Of a stretch of 5,398 bases of DNA, positions 1-5,398 are shown piece by piece. Both the position numbers and the translations under genes were made by a program. The notes under the pieces were generated by a model that made no database searches, was not told the DNA's origin, and saw nothing but the letters and a program-made list of their open reading frames with translations. Each line of letters starts with the position of its first letter. Within the stretch, counting starts at the first letter, position 1. The DNA is from Clostridia bacterium (GTDB taxonomy: Bacteria > Bacillota > DSM-521 > Neomoorellales > Neomoorellaceae), in contig JASUSX010000147.1 in NCBI GenBank assembly GCA_030445875.1, positions 1 to 5,398 on the forward strand, read 5' to 3'.

Positions 1-1216
1 TAACCATTTCACACTTAAGGGTGGCTTCTTCAATAGTCAGGTCAAGGCCGCCGGGGGCAAAGACCCGCAGGTCATCCTCCATACTGGCTACGTTGTGGGC
101 CGTCGGGGTAACGATATCCGCCTCTTCAATCAGGCCCTGGTTATTGAGGCGGTAGCTGTGATAAAGGATGCCCCGCGGTGCTTCGGTGATGGCAAAGCCC
201 TGCCCGGCCTGGACGGTATAGGGCACGTTATCCGGCCGGGGGTCCAGCCGGTCGATTAGTGCCAGGCAGGCATCGATGCTGTGCAGGAGTTCAATGGACC
301 GGGCCAGGGCGCTGTAAAAGGGATTGCCGGTGGGGAAAACCCCGGTTTCTCTGGCTATCTTACGAGCGGCGGGGGTTAGTTTTTCCAGGTTGAGGTTAAC
401 CCGGGCCAGGGGTCCCACCAGGAAACTACCGCGGCCTTCAATGTAAGAGTGGAGGGCGTTGGAATGCTCCAGGTGGCGCTCCTTAATATGGCTGCGGTAC
501 TGCCAGGCCGGGATGTTCAGGCCTTTGGTGGAAACCAGGCGGCCGCCGTTGACGGCATAACCGTCAGCGTCGCTTAAAGCGACGTGCTCGCAATCCCGTT
601 CCAGGGCGGGGATGGACAGGGAAGCGACCAGGTCGATGGTGGCCAGGGCGTCGGCCCGGGCGACTGCCAGGCGCTCGCCGATGGCCTGCAGTTCCTGCCG
701 GCTGGGAACGGAGGTAAAGCCGCCGACGGCAGGCGTTACGGGATGCACCTCCCGGCCGCCAACCAGCATGGTGAGATCATTACCCAGGCGCTTGAGTTCT
801 AAAGCCCTTTGCACCGCCGGCAGGTGGTCTTTGGCCAGGGCGATGGCGCTTTCATAGCCCAAAAAATCGGGCAGGGCCAGGAAATAGATGTGCAGGGTAT
901 GGCTCTGGATCCACTGGCTCAAGGCCAGCAGCAGGCGCAAATCCTTTGTCTGCTGGCTGACCTCCACGCCCAGGGCGTCTTCCAGGGCCTGGATGGCTGT
1001 CAGCTGGTGGGAAGCGGGGCAAATGCCGCAAATGCGCGAGACGATGCCCGTCACTTCGTCGTAACGCCGCCCTACCAGGAAGCCCTGGAAAAAGCGGGGT
1101 GGTTCGAAGATCTTGAGCTGCAGTTCGCTGATATTGCCGTCCTTGACTTTAATCTTTAAAGCCCCTTCGCCCTCAACCCGGGCGATGTAGTCGACCTGGA
1201 TGGTCTGTTCCGTCAT
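1..1216 (-). CDS. hydA: [NiFe] hydrogenase large (alpha) subunit, group 3b/sulfhydrogenase type, partial at its 3' end
   Basis: This subunit holds the NiFe active site where H2 is split or formed in the cytoplasm. I translated it from ATG 1216-1214; 405 codons are in view and the frame stays open to the window edge. The N-terminal nickel motif RICGICPASH is at residues 61-70, with C63 and C66 as expected nickel ligands, after VEGEG (14-18, E15 a likely proton-relay glutamate) and FEPPRFFQGFLVGR (37-50). The last visible residues, EEATLKCEMV, normally lie just before the second nickel motif (DPCxxC), so probably only a few tens of residues are missing, including that motif and any C-terminal processing peptide. 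The ATG overlaps the small-subunit stop (ATGA), and GGAGG at 1221-1225 lies 4 nt upstream, which supports the start and translational coupling. The family is clear. Group 3b is inferred from the beta, gamma and delta partners. The symbol follows Pyrococcus hydBGDA usage and is unrelated to [FeFe] HydA. Confidence 0.93.
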   Translation of the reverse strand, partial: MTEQTIQVDYIARVEGEGALKIKVKDGNISELQLKIFEPPRFFQGFLVGRRYDEVTGIVSRICGICPASHQLTAIQALEDALGVEVSQQTKDLRLLLALSQWIQSHTLHIYFLALPDFLGYESAIALAKDHLPAVQRALELKRLGNDLTMLVGGREVHPVTPAVGGFTSVPSRQELQAIGERLAVARADALATIDLVASLSIPALERDCEHVALSDADGYAVNGGRLVSTKGLNIPAWQYRSHIKERHLEHSNALHSYIEGRGSFLVGPLARVNLNLEKLTPAARKIARETGVFPTGNPFYSALARSIELLHSIDACLALIDRLDPRPDNVPYTVQAGQGFAITEAPRGILYHSYRLNNQGLIEEADIVTPTAHNVASMEDDLRVFAPGGLDLTIEEATLKCEMV

Positions 1217-1974
1217 ACAGCCTCCGCCCCTTTGCTGAATTCCGGCGTCATGCCGGCGAACTTGCGGAAATAACGCGCAATGTCACTGTGATGCAGGCCG
1301 TAAGCAGCCATGGTCTGGGCCAGGGAGACGGTGTTGGCGTCGTTGGCCGGGCCGCGGCAGCCGTCGCAGGGTTTACCCCGGGAAGGGCAGAGGGCGCCGC
1401 AACCGGCTGTGGTGACCGGCCCCAGGCAGATGGCCCCATCAGTGACGAAAAGGCAGACGTTTTCGTGCAGCTTACATTCCACGCAGACGCTGTGGGGCCT
1501 TAAATAGGGCCGCACACCCAGCAGGGTGCTCTTAATAAAATCCAGCAATTCCTCCCGGCTTACCGGGCAGCCCTTGAGGTAGGCATCGATCGGTACGTAG
1601 TAGTCGATGCCGTAGGCAGTGGTGGAATGGATGGCCGCCAGGTTGTCATAGACGCGGCTTTCCACCACCCGCTGGGGCTGCCAGTTTTTAATGGAAGGCA
1701 GGCCGCCGTAACAGGCACAGGAACCCAGGGCCACCAGCAGGCGGCACTCCTGGCGGGCTTTTTTCAACCGCTCAATTTCTTCGCCGCAGGTGATGGCGCC
1801 TTCCACCAGGCCGATGTCGTAGGGGCCGGGCTCGTTTTCCCGGCGGGCCATGACGAAATAACTTAATTCCACTGCCCCCAGGAGATCCAGCAGGATGGGT
1901 TCCAGGTTGAGGATCTCCAGCTGGCAGCCGGCGCAGGAACTCATTTTATAGACAGCAACACGGGGTTTGCTCAC
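1213..1974 (-). CDS. hydD: [NiFe] hydrogenase small (delta) subunit, electron-transfer Fe-S protein
   Basis: This 253-residue protein carries electrons between the NiFe site of the large subunit and the beta/gamma diaphorase part. It belongs to the NADH-ubiquinone oxidoreductase 20-kDa-like family. The proximal cluster ligands are recognisable as SSCAGCQ (C14, C17), LGSC (C86) and GCP (C136). Two further cysteine groups follow: C164, C167, C174, C183, then C192, C196, C203, C206. These fit two more Fe-S clusters, as in sulfhydrogenase delta subunits. I chose GTG 1974-1972 as the start, because AGGAGGT at 1983-1989 lies 8 nt upstream, the GTG overlaps the upstream stop (GTGA), and conserved sequence (KPRVAVYKMSSCAGC) begins right there. 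The frame stays open upstream to an ATG at 2082, but those extra residues are only the shadow of the upstream gene's end. There is no Tat signal, which fits a cytoplasmic enzyme. The stop overlaps the large-subunit ATG. Confidence 0.93.
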   Translation of the reverse strand: MSKPRVAVYKMSSCAGCQLEILNLEPILLDLLGAVELSYFVMARRENEPGPYDIGLVEGAITCGEEIERLKKARQECRLLVALGSCACYGGLPSIKNWQPQRVVESRVYDNLAAIHSTTAYGIDYYVPIDAYLKGCPVSREELLDFIKSTLLGVRPYLRPHSVCVECKLHENVCLFVTDGAICLGPVTTAGCGALCPSRGKPCDGCRGPANDANTVSLAQTMAAYGLHHSDIARYFRKFAGMTPEFSKGAEAV

Positions 1975-3875
1975 CTGGCCGCACCTCCTAAAACGTCTTC
2001 CGGTAAGGTTAAAAGTTCGGCATAGGCAAAAACCGGGCCGTCGCGGCAGACGAACTTGGGGCCGATCTGGCACTTGCCGCACTTTTTGACACCGCAGTTC
2101 ATGCGCCGTTCCAGGGAGACGTAGATCTGTTCCGGCCGGAAACCCCGGGCCAGCAACCCTTTCACAACGTAGGTCATCATGATCTCCGGGCCACAGGTAA
2201 AAACGGTGGTTTCTTCCGGCCGGGAAGACATATACCGGAAAAGGTCGGTGACCACTCCTACCTGTCCGTCCCAGGTGACACCGGTTGGTACGGCGTCTAC
2301 CGTCAGGCGTAAGGTTATCCCTGCCTGGCGCCAGGCGTCATATTCAGCGGGATAAAGGAGTTCGGCCGGGGTGCGGGCACCGTAAAGGACTTCCACCTGG
2401 CCAAATTCCTGGCGGCGATTGATGACTTCCTGGATAACCGGCCTTAAAGGTGCCAGGCCGATACCGCCGGCAACAATGAGCAGGTTCTTGATGGGCAAAA
2501 CATCCAGGGGCCAGCCTGTACCATAAGGTCCCCGTATACCCACCGTATCGCCGGGCTGCATCTTGCTTAAGAATTTGGTTACGTTGCCCACATGGCGGAC
2601 GGTGTGCTGGAAAGTCTCCTGGTCGGCCGGGTTGGAACTGATGGAAATGGGCGCCTCGCCGATGCCGAAGATGGTGAGCATGTTAAACTGACCTGGCCGG
2701 AACCGGAATTCCTGGCGCACACCATTATCTATGAAGCTGAAGGTGTAGGTGGTGGTATCTGCGGTTTCCCTTATAATCTCCTTAATGGCGGCGCGTTCGG
2801 GCTTAAAAGGATTGAACACCCCTATTCCCCCCCCCAGGCGGCTGATGACGTCGGTGATGTCGATTTTCTTGACACAGGTCTTGATGCAGCGGCCACAACC
2901 GACACAGCCCAGGGTACCAAACTGGGGTTCATAGTATACCAGTTTATGGTAAATCCGCTGTTTCACCCGGGCATCCCGGTCTTTGCGGAAGTTATGGCCG
3001 AGGGCCACCTGGGCGTATTCCAGCAACATACAGGAATCCCATTCCCGCTGGCGCTTGCCGCTCTTGAGATTGAGGTCAATCTTATCTACCACGTTGTAGC
3101 AGAAGCAGGTGGGGCAGACCATGGTGCAGGAACCGCACGCCAGGCACTCGTGCATGAGTTCTTCCCAGATGGGGTGGCGGAAGTTTTCTTCCAGGAGTTC
3201 AGGCAAGCCCTGGGTATTGAGTTTCTTATGAAACTTGCGCCGGGCATTTTCCAGCACCTTTTGTTTCTCGACCATAGCTACCCGGGGGGCAGGAGCCAGG
3301 TCCATGGTCTGGACTAATTCCCGGCCCCGGGGGCTGCCGACCTCGATGAGATAGCTGTGGCCCAGGTCGGTCAGCAGGAGGTCGTAGCCTTCCTTTAGAT
3401 CCGGCCCGGTGCCCAGGGACTGGCAGAAGCAGTTTTCCCCCGGTTCCGCGCAGTTGAGGGCCACCAGGAGGGTATTGCGGCGTTTGGCAATATAGTAAGG
3501 ATCGGGATATTCAGCAGTGTAGGCTTTATCCAGGATTAAGATGGCGTGGACATCACAGGGATGAATGCCGAAGATGACCTGGGGCCGCTGCTCCGGTGCG
3601 GTTTCGACGATTTGCTGGTCTTCGTGGAAGGAAAAGAGGACTTCAAAGGGGAGGTGCAGCACTTTCTTGGGCGGCAACAGGGTGGTTTGATAGCTAAGTG
3701 CCAGTTCTTCGGGCTTCGCTACCGGCGCGAAGACGAATTCCTTGCCTCTGGCTACCGGGCCGATGACGGTATAATACTCCTTTAACTCCTCGAGGAAGGG
3801 GTTTAATTTTGCCGCAGGTAAAAGATAGAGCTGGGGTATACCCCACTCTGCCTGGCGGGCATAGGCTACGGACAT
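1971..3875 (-). CDS. hydBG: Fused sulfhydrogenase beta-gamma subunit (AsrA-like 4Fe-4S domain plus AsrB-like FAD/NAD(P) reductase domain)
   Basis: This is the 634-residue diaphorase part of a group 3b hydrogenase, exchanging electrons between NAD(P)H and the hydrogenase clusters. Residues 1 to about 348 resemble HydB/AsrA, with two 4Fe-4S motifs: C244, C247, C250, C254 (extra C257, C259) and C324, C327, C330, C334. C107 and C142/C149/C151 lie in conserved-looking HPCD and NCAEPGENCFC segments. Residues 353-634 resemble HydG/AsrB: FRPGQF (392-397) and PISISS (409-414) for flavin, VAGGIGLAPLRPV (468-480) and FTCGPE (559-564) for NAD(P), then C594, C599, C602, C610 for a 2Fe-2S cluster. ATG 3875 has AGGAGGT at 3884-3890, 8 nt upstream. 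In the homologues I know these are two genes of roughly 345 and 280 residues. Here they are joined across nine G at 2827-2835, with GTG 2819-2817 marking a natural gamma start. If the run is really eight G, annotate beta as 2822-3875 and gamma as 1971-2819 in these coordinates. Function is confident; the fusion is not. Confidence 0.88.
   Translation of the reverse strand: MSVAYARQAEWGIPQLYLLPAAKLNPFLEELKEYYTVIGPVARGKEFVFAPVAKPEELALSYQTTLLPPKKVLHLPFEVLFSFHEDQQIVETAPEQRPQVIFGIHPCDVHAILILDKAYTAEYPDPYYIAKRRNTLLVALNCAEPGENCFCQSLGTGPDLKEGYDLLLTDLGHSYLIEVGSPRGRELVQTMDLAPAPRVAMVEKQKVLENARRKFHKKLNTQGLPELLEENFRHPIWEELMHECLACGSCTMVCPTCFCYNVVDKIDLNLKSGKRQREWDSCMLLEYAQVALGHNFRKDRDARVKQRIYHKLVYYEPQFGTLGCVGCGRCIKTCVKKIDITDVISRLGGGIGVFNPFKPERAAIKEIIRETADTTTYTFSFIDNGVRQEFRFRPGQFNMLTIFGIGEAPISISSNPADQETFQHTVRHVGNVTKFLSKMQPGDTVGIRGPYGTGWPLDVLPIKNLLIVAGGIGLAPLRPVIQEVINRRQEFGQVEVLYGARTPAELLYPAEYDAWRQAGITLRLTVDAVPTGVTWDGQVGVVTDLFRYMSSRPEETTVFTCGPEIMMTYVVKGLLARGFRPEQIYVSLERRMNCGVKKCGKCQIGPKFVCRDGPVFAYAELLTLPEDVLGGAAR
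1983..1989 (-). promoter_or_regulatory. Ribosome-binding site for the small subunit, deciding its GTG start
   Basis: AGGAGGT on the minus strand lies 8 nt before GTG 1974 and is embedded in the last codons of the gamma domain (LGGAAR). Its match and spacing are near ideal. They favour GTG 1974 over the more distant upstream ATG at 2082. Confidence 0.8.
2817..2835 (-). promoter_or_regulatory. hydG: Candidate internal ribosome-binding site and GTG start for a separate gamma subunit
   Basis: GTG at 2819-2817 is in frame with the downstream reductase domain and lies 7 nt after the G run (2827-2835), which could pair with the CCUCC of 16S rRNA using one G-U pair. Translation from here gives VFNPFKPERAAIKEIIRET and so on, a 282-residue product. 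That is the usual length of a stand-alone HydG/AsrB, and an NP(F/Y)xP segment is typical close to their N-terminus. This suggests the site is the ancestral gamma start and may still work inside the fused reading frame. The evidence is sequence inspection only. Confidence 0.5.
2827..2835 (-). repeat. Nine-G homopolymer (coding strand) at the beta/gamma junction
   Basis: The plus strand shows nine C, so the coding strand reads CCT, nine G, then AATAGGGGTG. The reading used here is CTG GGG GGG GGA ATA GGG GTG. Removing one G gives CTG GGG GGG GAA TAG, a stop. Adding one G gives a frame that ends at TAA after ten further codons, at about 2804-2806. The run thus decides whether beta and gamma are one protein or two. 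Long G runs are prone to replication and transcription slippage, and to read-length errors. Confidence 0.9.
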
Positions 3876-3883
3876 TAATCTCC

Positions 3884-3890
3884 ACCTCCT
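3884..3890 (-). promoter_or_regulatory. Ribosome-binding site of the hydrogenase operon's first gene
   Basis: AGGAGGT lies 8 nt before ATG 3875, followed by a second purine stretch, GGAG. It is a full match to the 16S anti-Shine-Dalgarno sequence and fixes the beta start. Confidence 0.8.
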
Positions 3891-3895
3891 GAAGA

Positions 3896-4006
3896 CTATG
3901 TACTTGCAGGTGCCATCACAAGGATAACTTTTAAAAAAATAGCGTCAACCTTATCATTACTTTCTCTTGTCACTTTATGGCCTGGATAGAAGTGTGAAAG
4001 TATCAT
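3896..4006 (-). CDS. Very short candidate ORF (36 codons), doubtful
   Basis: ATG 4006-4004 opens a 36-residue frame (MILSHFYPGHKVTRESNDKV at its N-terminus) that ends at TAG 3898-3896, 20 nt before the hydrogenase ATG. A weak GAGGT lies 9 nt upstream. The middle-to-end part (AIFLKVILVMA) is mildly hydrophobic. Against it, codons such as ATA, TTA, AGA and AGT are unlike the neighbouring genes, and the best hydrogenase promoter lies inside it. It could be a leader peptide or simply chance. I recognise no family. Confidence 0.15.
   Translation of the reverse strand: MILSHFYPGHKVTRESNDKVDAIFLKVILVMAPAST
3921..3948 (-). promoter_or_regulatory. Candidate sigma-A promoter of the hydrogenase operon
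   Basis: On the minus strand a TTGACG -35 box (3943-3948, 5/6 to consensus) and a TATCCT -10 box (3921-3926, 4/6) are separated by 16 nt that include an A/T-rich run. Transcription would start near 3914, leaving a leader of about 40 nt with a strong ribosome-binding site. The position just before the operon supports it. The -10 box is imperfect, and AT-rich gaps in GC-rich genomes give chance matches. Confidence 0.45.
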
Positions 4007-4141
4007 CTAGAACTTACCTCACGATAACCTCCTTTCTCCTGCTTTTAAATACCCTCTACCGCCAAGAAAGAGCTCGCCCTCGCCTTGCCAGGAAGTTCAC
4101 TTTTAACATAAACCTTCTTTCTTATCCCCAGGCAGACCAGG

Positions 4142-4173
4142 AAGGACTAATTATGATAGTCCTTTCGGACTAT
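4142..4173. repeat. Overlapping inverted repeats: two mutually exclusive hairpins sharing one arm
   Basis: Plus-strand arms are AAGGACTA (4142-4149), ATAGTCCTT (4156-4164) and GGACTAT (4167-4173). The central arm can pair perfectly with the first (8 bp, 7-nt loop) or with the third (7 bp, 4-nt loop). In minus-strand RNA, the sense of all genes here, the second option is AUAGUCC-GAAA-GGACUAU, closed by a stable GNRA tetraloop. It begins about 45 nt after the response-regulator stop. No U-run follows on the minus strand, so it is not a classic terminator. It could be an mRNA 3'-end stabiliser, an attenuator-like switch or a protein-binding site. Confidence 0.6.
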
Positions 4174-4217
4174 TCCTTTAAATTTGCCGCTTATACGGGA
4201 TGCCCTGGCCGCCAGAC

Positions 4218-4859
4218 CTATTCCCTTAACTTTACCAGACCGTGCTGCAGGGCGTAATGGACGGCCTGCTGGCGGTTTTTGGTCTGCAGTTTTTCCAGGA
4301 TGCTGCGCAGGTGGTTTTTAACGGTATTCTCGCTGATGAAGAGCCGGCCGGCGATTTCCCGGTTGCTAAGACCGCGGGCAACTAGAGTTAGCACCTCTTT
4401 TTCCCGCGGGCTTAAAAGGTCGCCTTTTTCCTGGGCTTTAAGCTGGGGCAGGATCTTCTTCGTCAGGGCGGAAGCCAGGGGTACCTCGCCGCGGGCTACC
4501 TCCTGGAGCAGGTAGTAGAGGTGCTGGGGTTCGACGGTTTTTAAGAGGTAACCTTCGGCGCCGACCTCCAGGGCCGCCCGGAAGGCCTCGTCGTCGTCAG
4601 CCACCGTCAGGATGACGACTTTTATTTCCGGCAGCAGGGCTTTCAGGCGGCGGGTTGCCTCCAGGCCATCCAGGCGGGGCATGTAGATGTCCATGAGGAC
4701 AATATCCGGCTGCAGCTCCAGGGCCAGCTCGATGGCTTCCTGGCCGTCGCCGGCCTCGCCTACCACTTCGAAGCCTTCCCAGCCGGCCATGAGCAGGCGC
4801 AGGCCCTTGCGGATTAGAGTATGATCATCGACCAGGAGCAGGCGGTGTTTGCTCACCAT
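4218..4859 (-). CDS. NarL/FixJ-family two-component response regulator (REC plus LuxR-type HTH)
   Basis: This 213-residue cytoplasmic transcription factor is activated by phosphorylation. The N-terminal receiver domain (about 6-122) shows the acidic pair D11/D12, the phospho-acceptor D57 in [12 protein letters not shown]85 and K107 (YLLKT). The C-terminal LuxR-type helix-turn-helix (about 147-209) shows [22 protein letters not shown] followed by [10 protein letters not shown]. Length and domain order are normal for the family. The start is ATG 4859 with AGGGA at 4865-4869, 5 nt upstream; the next codon is GTG, so a start one residue later is possible. No histidine kinase lies beside it in the window, so it is an orphan here or its partner lies elsewhere. 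It points at the hydrogenase operon 342 bp away. Control of that operon is possible but is inferred only from position. Confidence 0.93.
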   Translation of the reverse strand: MVSKHRLLLVDDHTLIRKGLRLLMAGWEGFEVVGEAGDGQEAIELALELQPDIVLMDIYMPRLDGLEATRRLKALLPEIKVVILTVADDDEAFRAALEVGAEGYLLKTVEPQHLYYLLQEVARGEVPLASALTKKILPQLKAQEKGDLLSPREKEVLTLVARGLSNREIAGRLFISENTVKNHLRSILEKLQTKNRQQAVHYALQHGLVKLRE

Positions 4860-4946
4860 GGCTGTCCCTGCCGTTCAAAATATTGCATGTTGAGGCAGTA
4901 GATTGCTAACTTTCTAACAACACTATATGACCGTTTCCATTTGTTC

Positions 4947-4975
4947 AATATAGCTATGATAGTTACCTATCGCAA
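4947..4975 (-). promoter_or_regulatory. Candidate sigma-A promoter of the response regulator
   Basis: Right after the thioesterase stop, the minus strand shows TTGCGA (4970-4975, 4/6 to the -35 consensus), a 17-nt spacer and TATATT (4947-4952, 5/6 to the -10 consensus). This would give a leader of about 80 nt before ATG 4859. A second weaker pair, TTGAAC (4943-4948) and TATAGT (4922-4927) with a 15-nt spacer, overlaps it. The spacer of the first pair contains the small inverted repeat GATAG-GTAA-CTATC (4958-4971, overlapping the -35 box), a possible operator. Confidence 0.4.
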
Positions 4976-4976
4976 G

Positions 4977-5369
4977 TTATGTATTGGATGCCATCATCTC
5001 GGCCCTGGCTTCCACAGCGATTCGGCCGTCGGGCAGCTCGGCCCGGGCTGCCATCTGGAAAAGGCGGCCCCGCTCCTTGATAATCCGGCTGACAAATTTT
5101 ACCTGTTGCCCGGTGGGAATGGGTTGGCGAAAGCGTACCTCCAGGCGGGCGGTCACCGCCCACCTGCCCCGACCTTTGACCAGATGGTTACCGAGCAGTT
5201 CGTCCAGGATGGTGGTTACCAGGCCGCCGTGCATGATACCGTTGTAACTCTCGTGGTAGCGCGTCGGGGTGAAATATACCGCCCACGTCCTGTCCTCCTG
5301 GGGGAAACACTCCAGGTGCAGGCCAATGGGGTTCTCCCGACTGCAGCCGAAACAAAAACTCTGGCCCAT
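4977..5369 (-). CDS. PaaI-like hotdog-fold thioesterase
   Basis: This 130-residue protein probably hydrolyses an acyl-CoA or related thioester in the cytoplasm; the substrate cannot be told from sequence. The hotdog signature GIMHGGLVTTILDELLG spans residues 44-60, with H47-G48-G49 at the start of the central helix and D56/E57 as candidate catalytic acids. The N-terminus carries CFGCSRENPIGLHL (6-19), a CxxC-containing segment seen in many PaaI-type proteins just before the fold. Length is normal for a single hotdog domain. ATG 5369 is the first usual start after an in-frame TAG in the upstream sequence, and AGGAGG at 5383-5388 lies 13 nt before it, longer than ideal. The end (MMASNT) is intact. 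It runs in the same direction as the regulator, 117 nt upstream, with no obvious functional link to the hydrogenase. Confidence 0.88.
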   Translation of the reverse strand: MGQSFCFGCSRENPIGLHLECFPQEDRTWAVYFTPTRYHESYNGIMHGGLVTTILDELLGNHLVKGRGRWAVTARLEVRFRQPIPTGQQVKFVSRIIKERGRLFQMAARAELPDGRIAVEARAEMMASNT

Positions 5370-5382
5370 ATTGTTATCTATG

Positions 5383-5388
5383 CCTCCT
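5383..5388 (-). promoter_or_regulatory. Ribosome-binding site of the thioesterase, with unusually long spacing
   Basis: AGGAGG on the minus strand lies 13 nt before ATG 5369. No ATG, GTG or TTG occurs closer in frame. The only in-frame codon at standard spacing is ATA at 5379-5381. The ATG at 5369 is still the best start. Confidence 0.55.
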
Positions 5389-5398
5389 GGCTAGAACC

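Larger units (their letters stand above)
3876..4217. other. 342-bp intergenic region between the response regulator and the hydrogenase operon
   Basis: This gap is visibly more AT-rich than the flanking genes and holds no gene I can name. From upstream to downstream on the minus strand it contains a three-armed hairpin element (4142-4173), an AAAGGAGG stretch at 4026-4033 followed at 5 nt by the minimal reading frame GTG AGG TAA, a 36-codon candidate ORF (3896-4006), and the promoter and ribosome-binding site of the hydrogenase operon. No classic hairpin-plus-U-run terminator is visible for the response regulator. Confidence 0.7.

Noticed and set aside
584..1159. Three plus-strand open frames
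   Set aside because: They lie opposite the large hydrogenase subunit, whose frame carries clear nickel-site motifs. They are shadows.
1975..2082. Upstream N-terminal extension of the small subunit to ATG 2082
   Set aside because: It overlaps the cysteine-rich end of the gamma domain in another frame. GTG 1974 has a near-ideal ribosome-binding site and begins at the family's usual N-terminus.
2592..3317. 241-codon plus-strand open frame
   Set aside because: It is antisense to the well-supported beta-gamma gene, shows no recognisable motif, and is explained by the GC-rich codon bias of the opposite strand.
3907..3926. Possible Rex-like or sigma-54 site downstream of the -10 box (minus strand CTTG-N12-CAAG and TGGCAC)
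   Set aside because: Only four outer bases of the palindrome match, and no GC-containing -12 element follows TGGCAC at the required distance.
4201..4217. CTGG-CGG-CCAG mini-hairpin after the regulator stop as a terminator
   Set aside because: The stem is only 4 bp and there is no following U-run.
3967..4257. 96-codon plus-strand frame covering most of the intergenic gap
   Set aside because: It starts with TTG, has no ribosome-binding site, runs into the 3' end of the response regulator in antisense, and has an unremarkable composition.
4963..5163. 66-codon minus-strand frame overlapping the thioesterase
   Set aside because: It is out of frame with the intact hotdog protein and shows no motif.

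Overview
The window looks like chromosomal DNA from a GC-rich anaerobic Firmicute. A thermophilic clostridium of the Moorella/Carboxydothermus kind is my guess. It rests on strong AGGAGG ribosome-binding sites, the codon bias and the anaerobic hydrogenase genes; no 16S rRNA or other taxonomic marker is present. Every gene I support lies on the minus strand, so transcription runs from high to low coordinates.

In transcription order the layout is as follows. (1) 4977-5369 is a small PaaI-like hotdog thioesterase. (2) 4218-4859 is a NarL/LuxR-type response regulator with no sensor kinase in view. (3) 3876-4217 is a 342-bp gap holding a three-armed hairpin element, a short candidate ORF and the probable hydrogenase promoter. 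(4) 1971-3875 is a 634-residue protein equivalent to the beta and gamma subunits of a group 3b [NiFe] hydrogenase (sulfhydrogenase type) read as one polypeptide. (5) 1213-1974 is the delta (small) subunit. (6) 1-1216 is the alpha (large) subunit, cut by the window edge just before its C-terminal nickel-binding motif.

The hydrogenase genes form a tight operon. The beta-gamma/delta and delta/alpha junctions each overlap by four bases (GTGA and ATGA). Electrons should pass between NAD(P)H and the FAD of the gamma domain, then through 2Fe-2S and 4Fe-4S centres of the gamma and beta domains and the small-subunit clusters, to the NiFe site of the large subunit. The complex should be soluble and cytoplasmic, because no signal peptide or membrane segment is visible.

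The most notable point is a run of nine G (coding strand) at 2827-2835, exactly at the beta/gamma boundary. With nine G the two subunits are fused. With eight G, beta would end at a TAG two bases before a GTG start for gamma; with ten G it would end slightly later at a TAA. The fusion may therefore be real, switchable by slippage, or a one-base homopolymer sequencing error.
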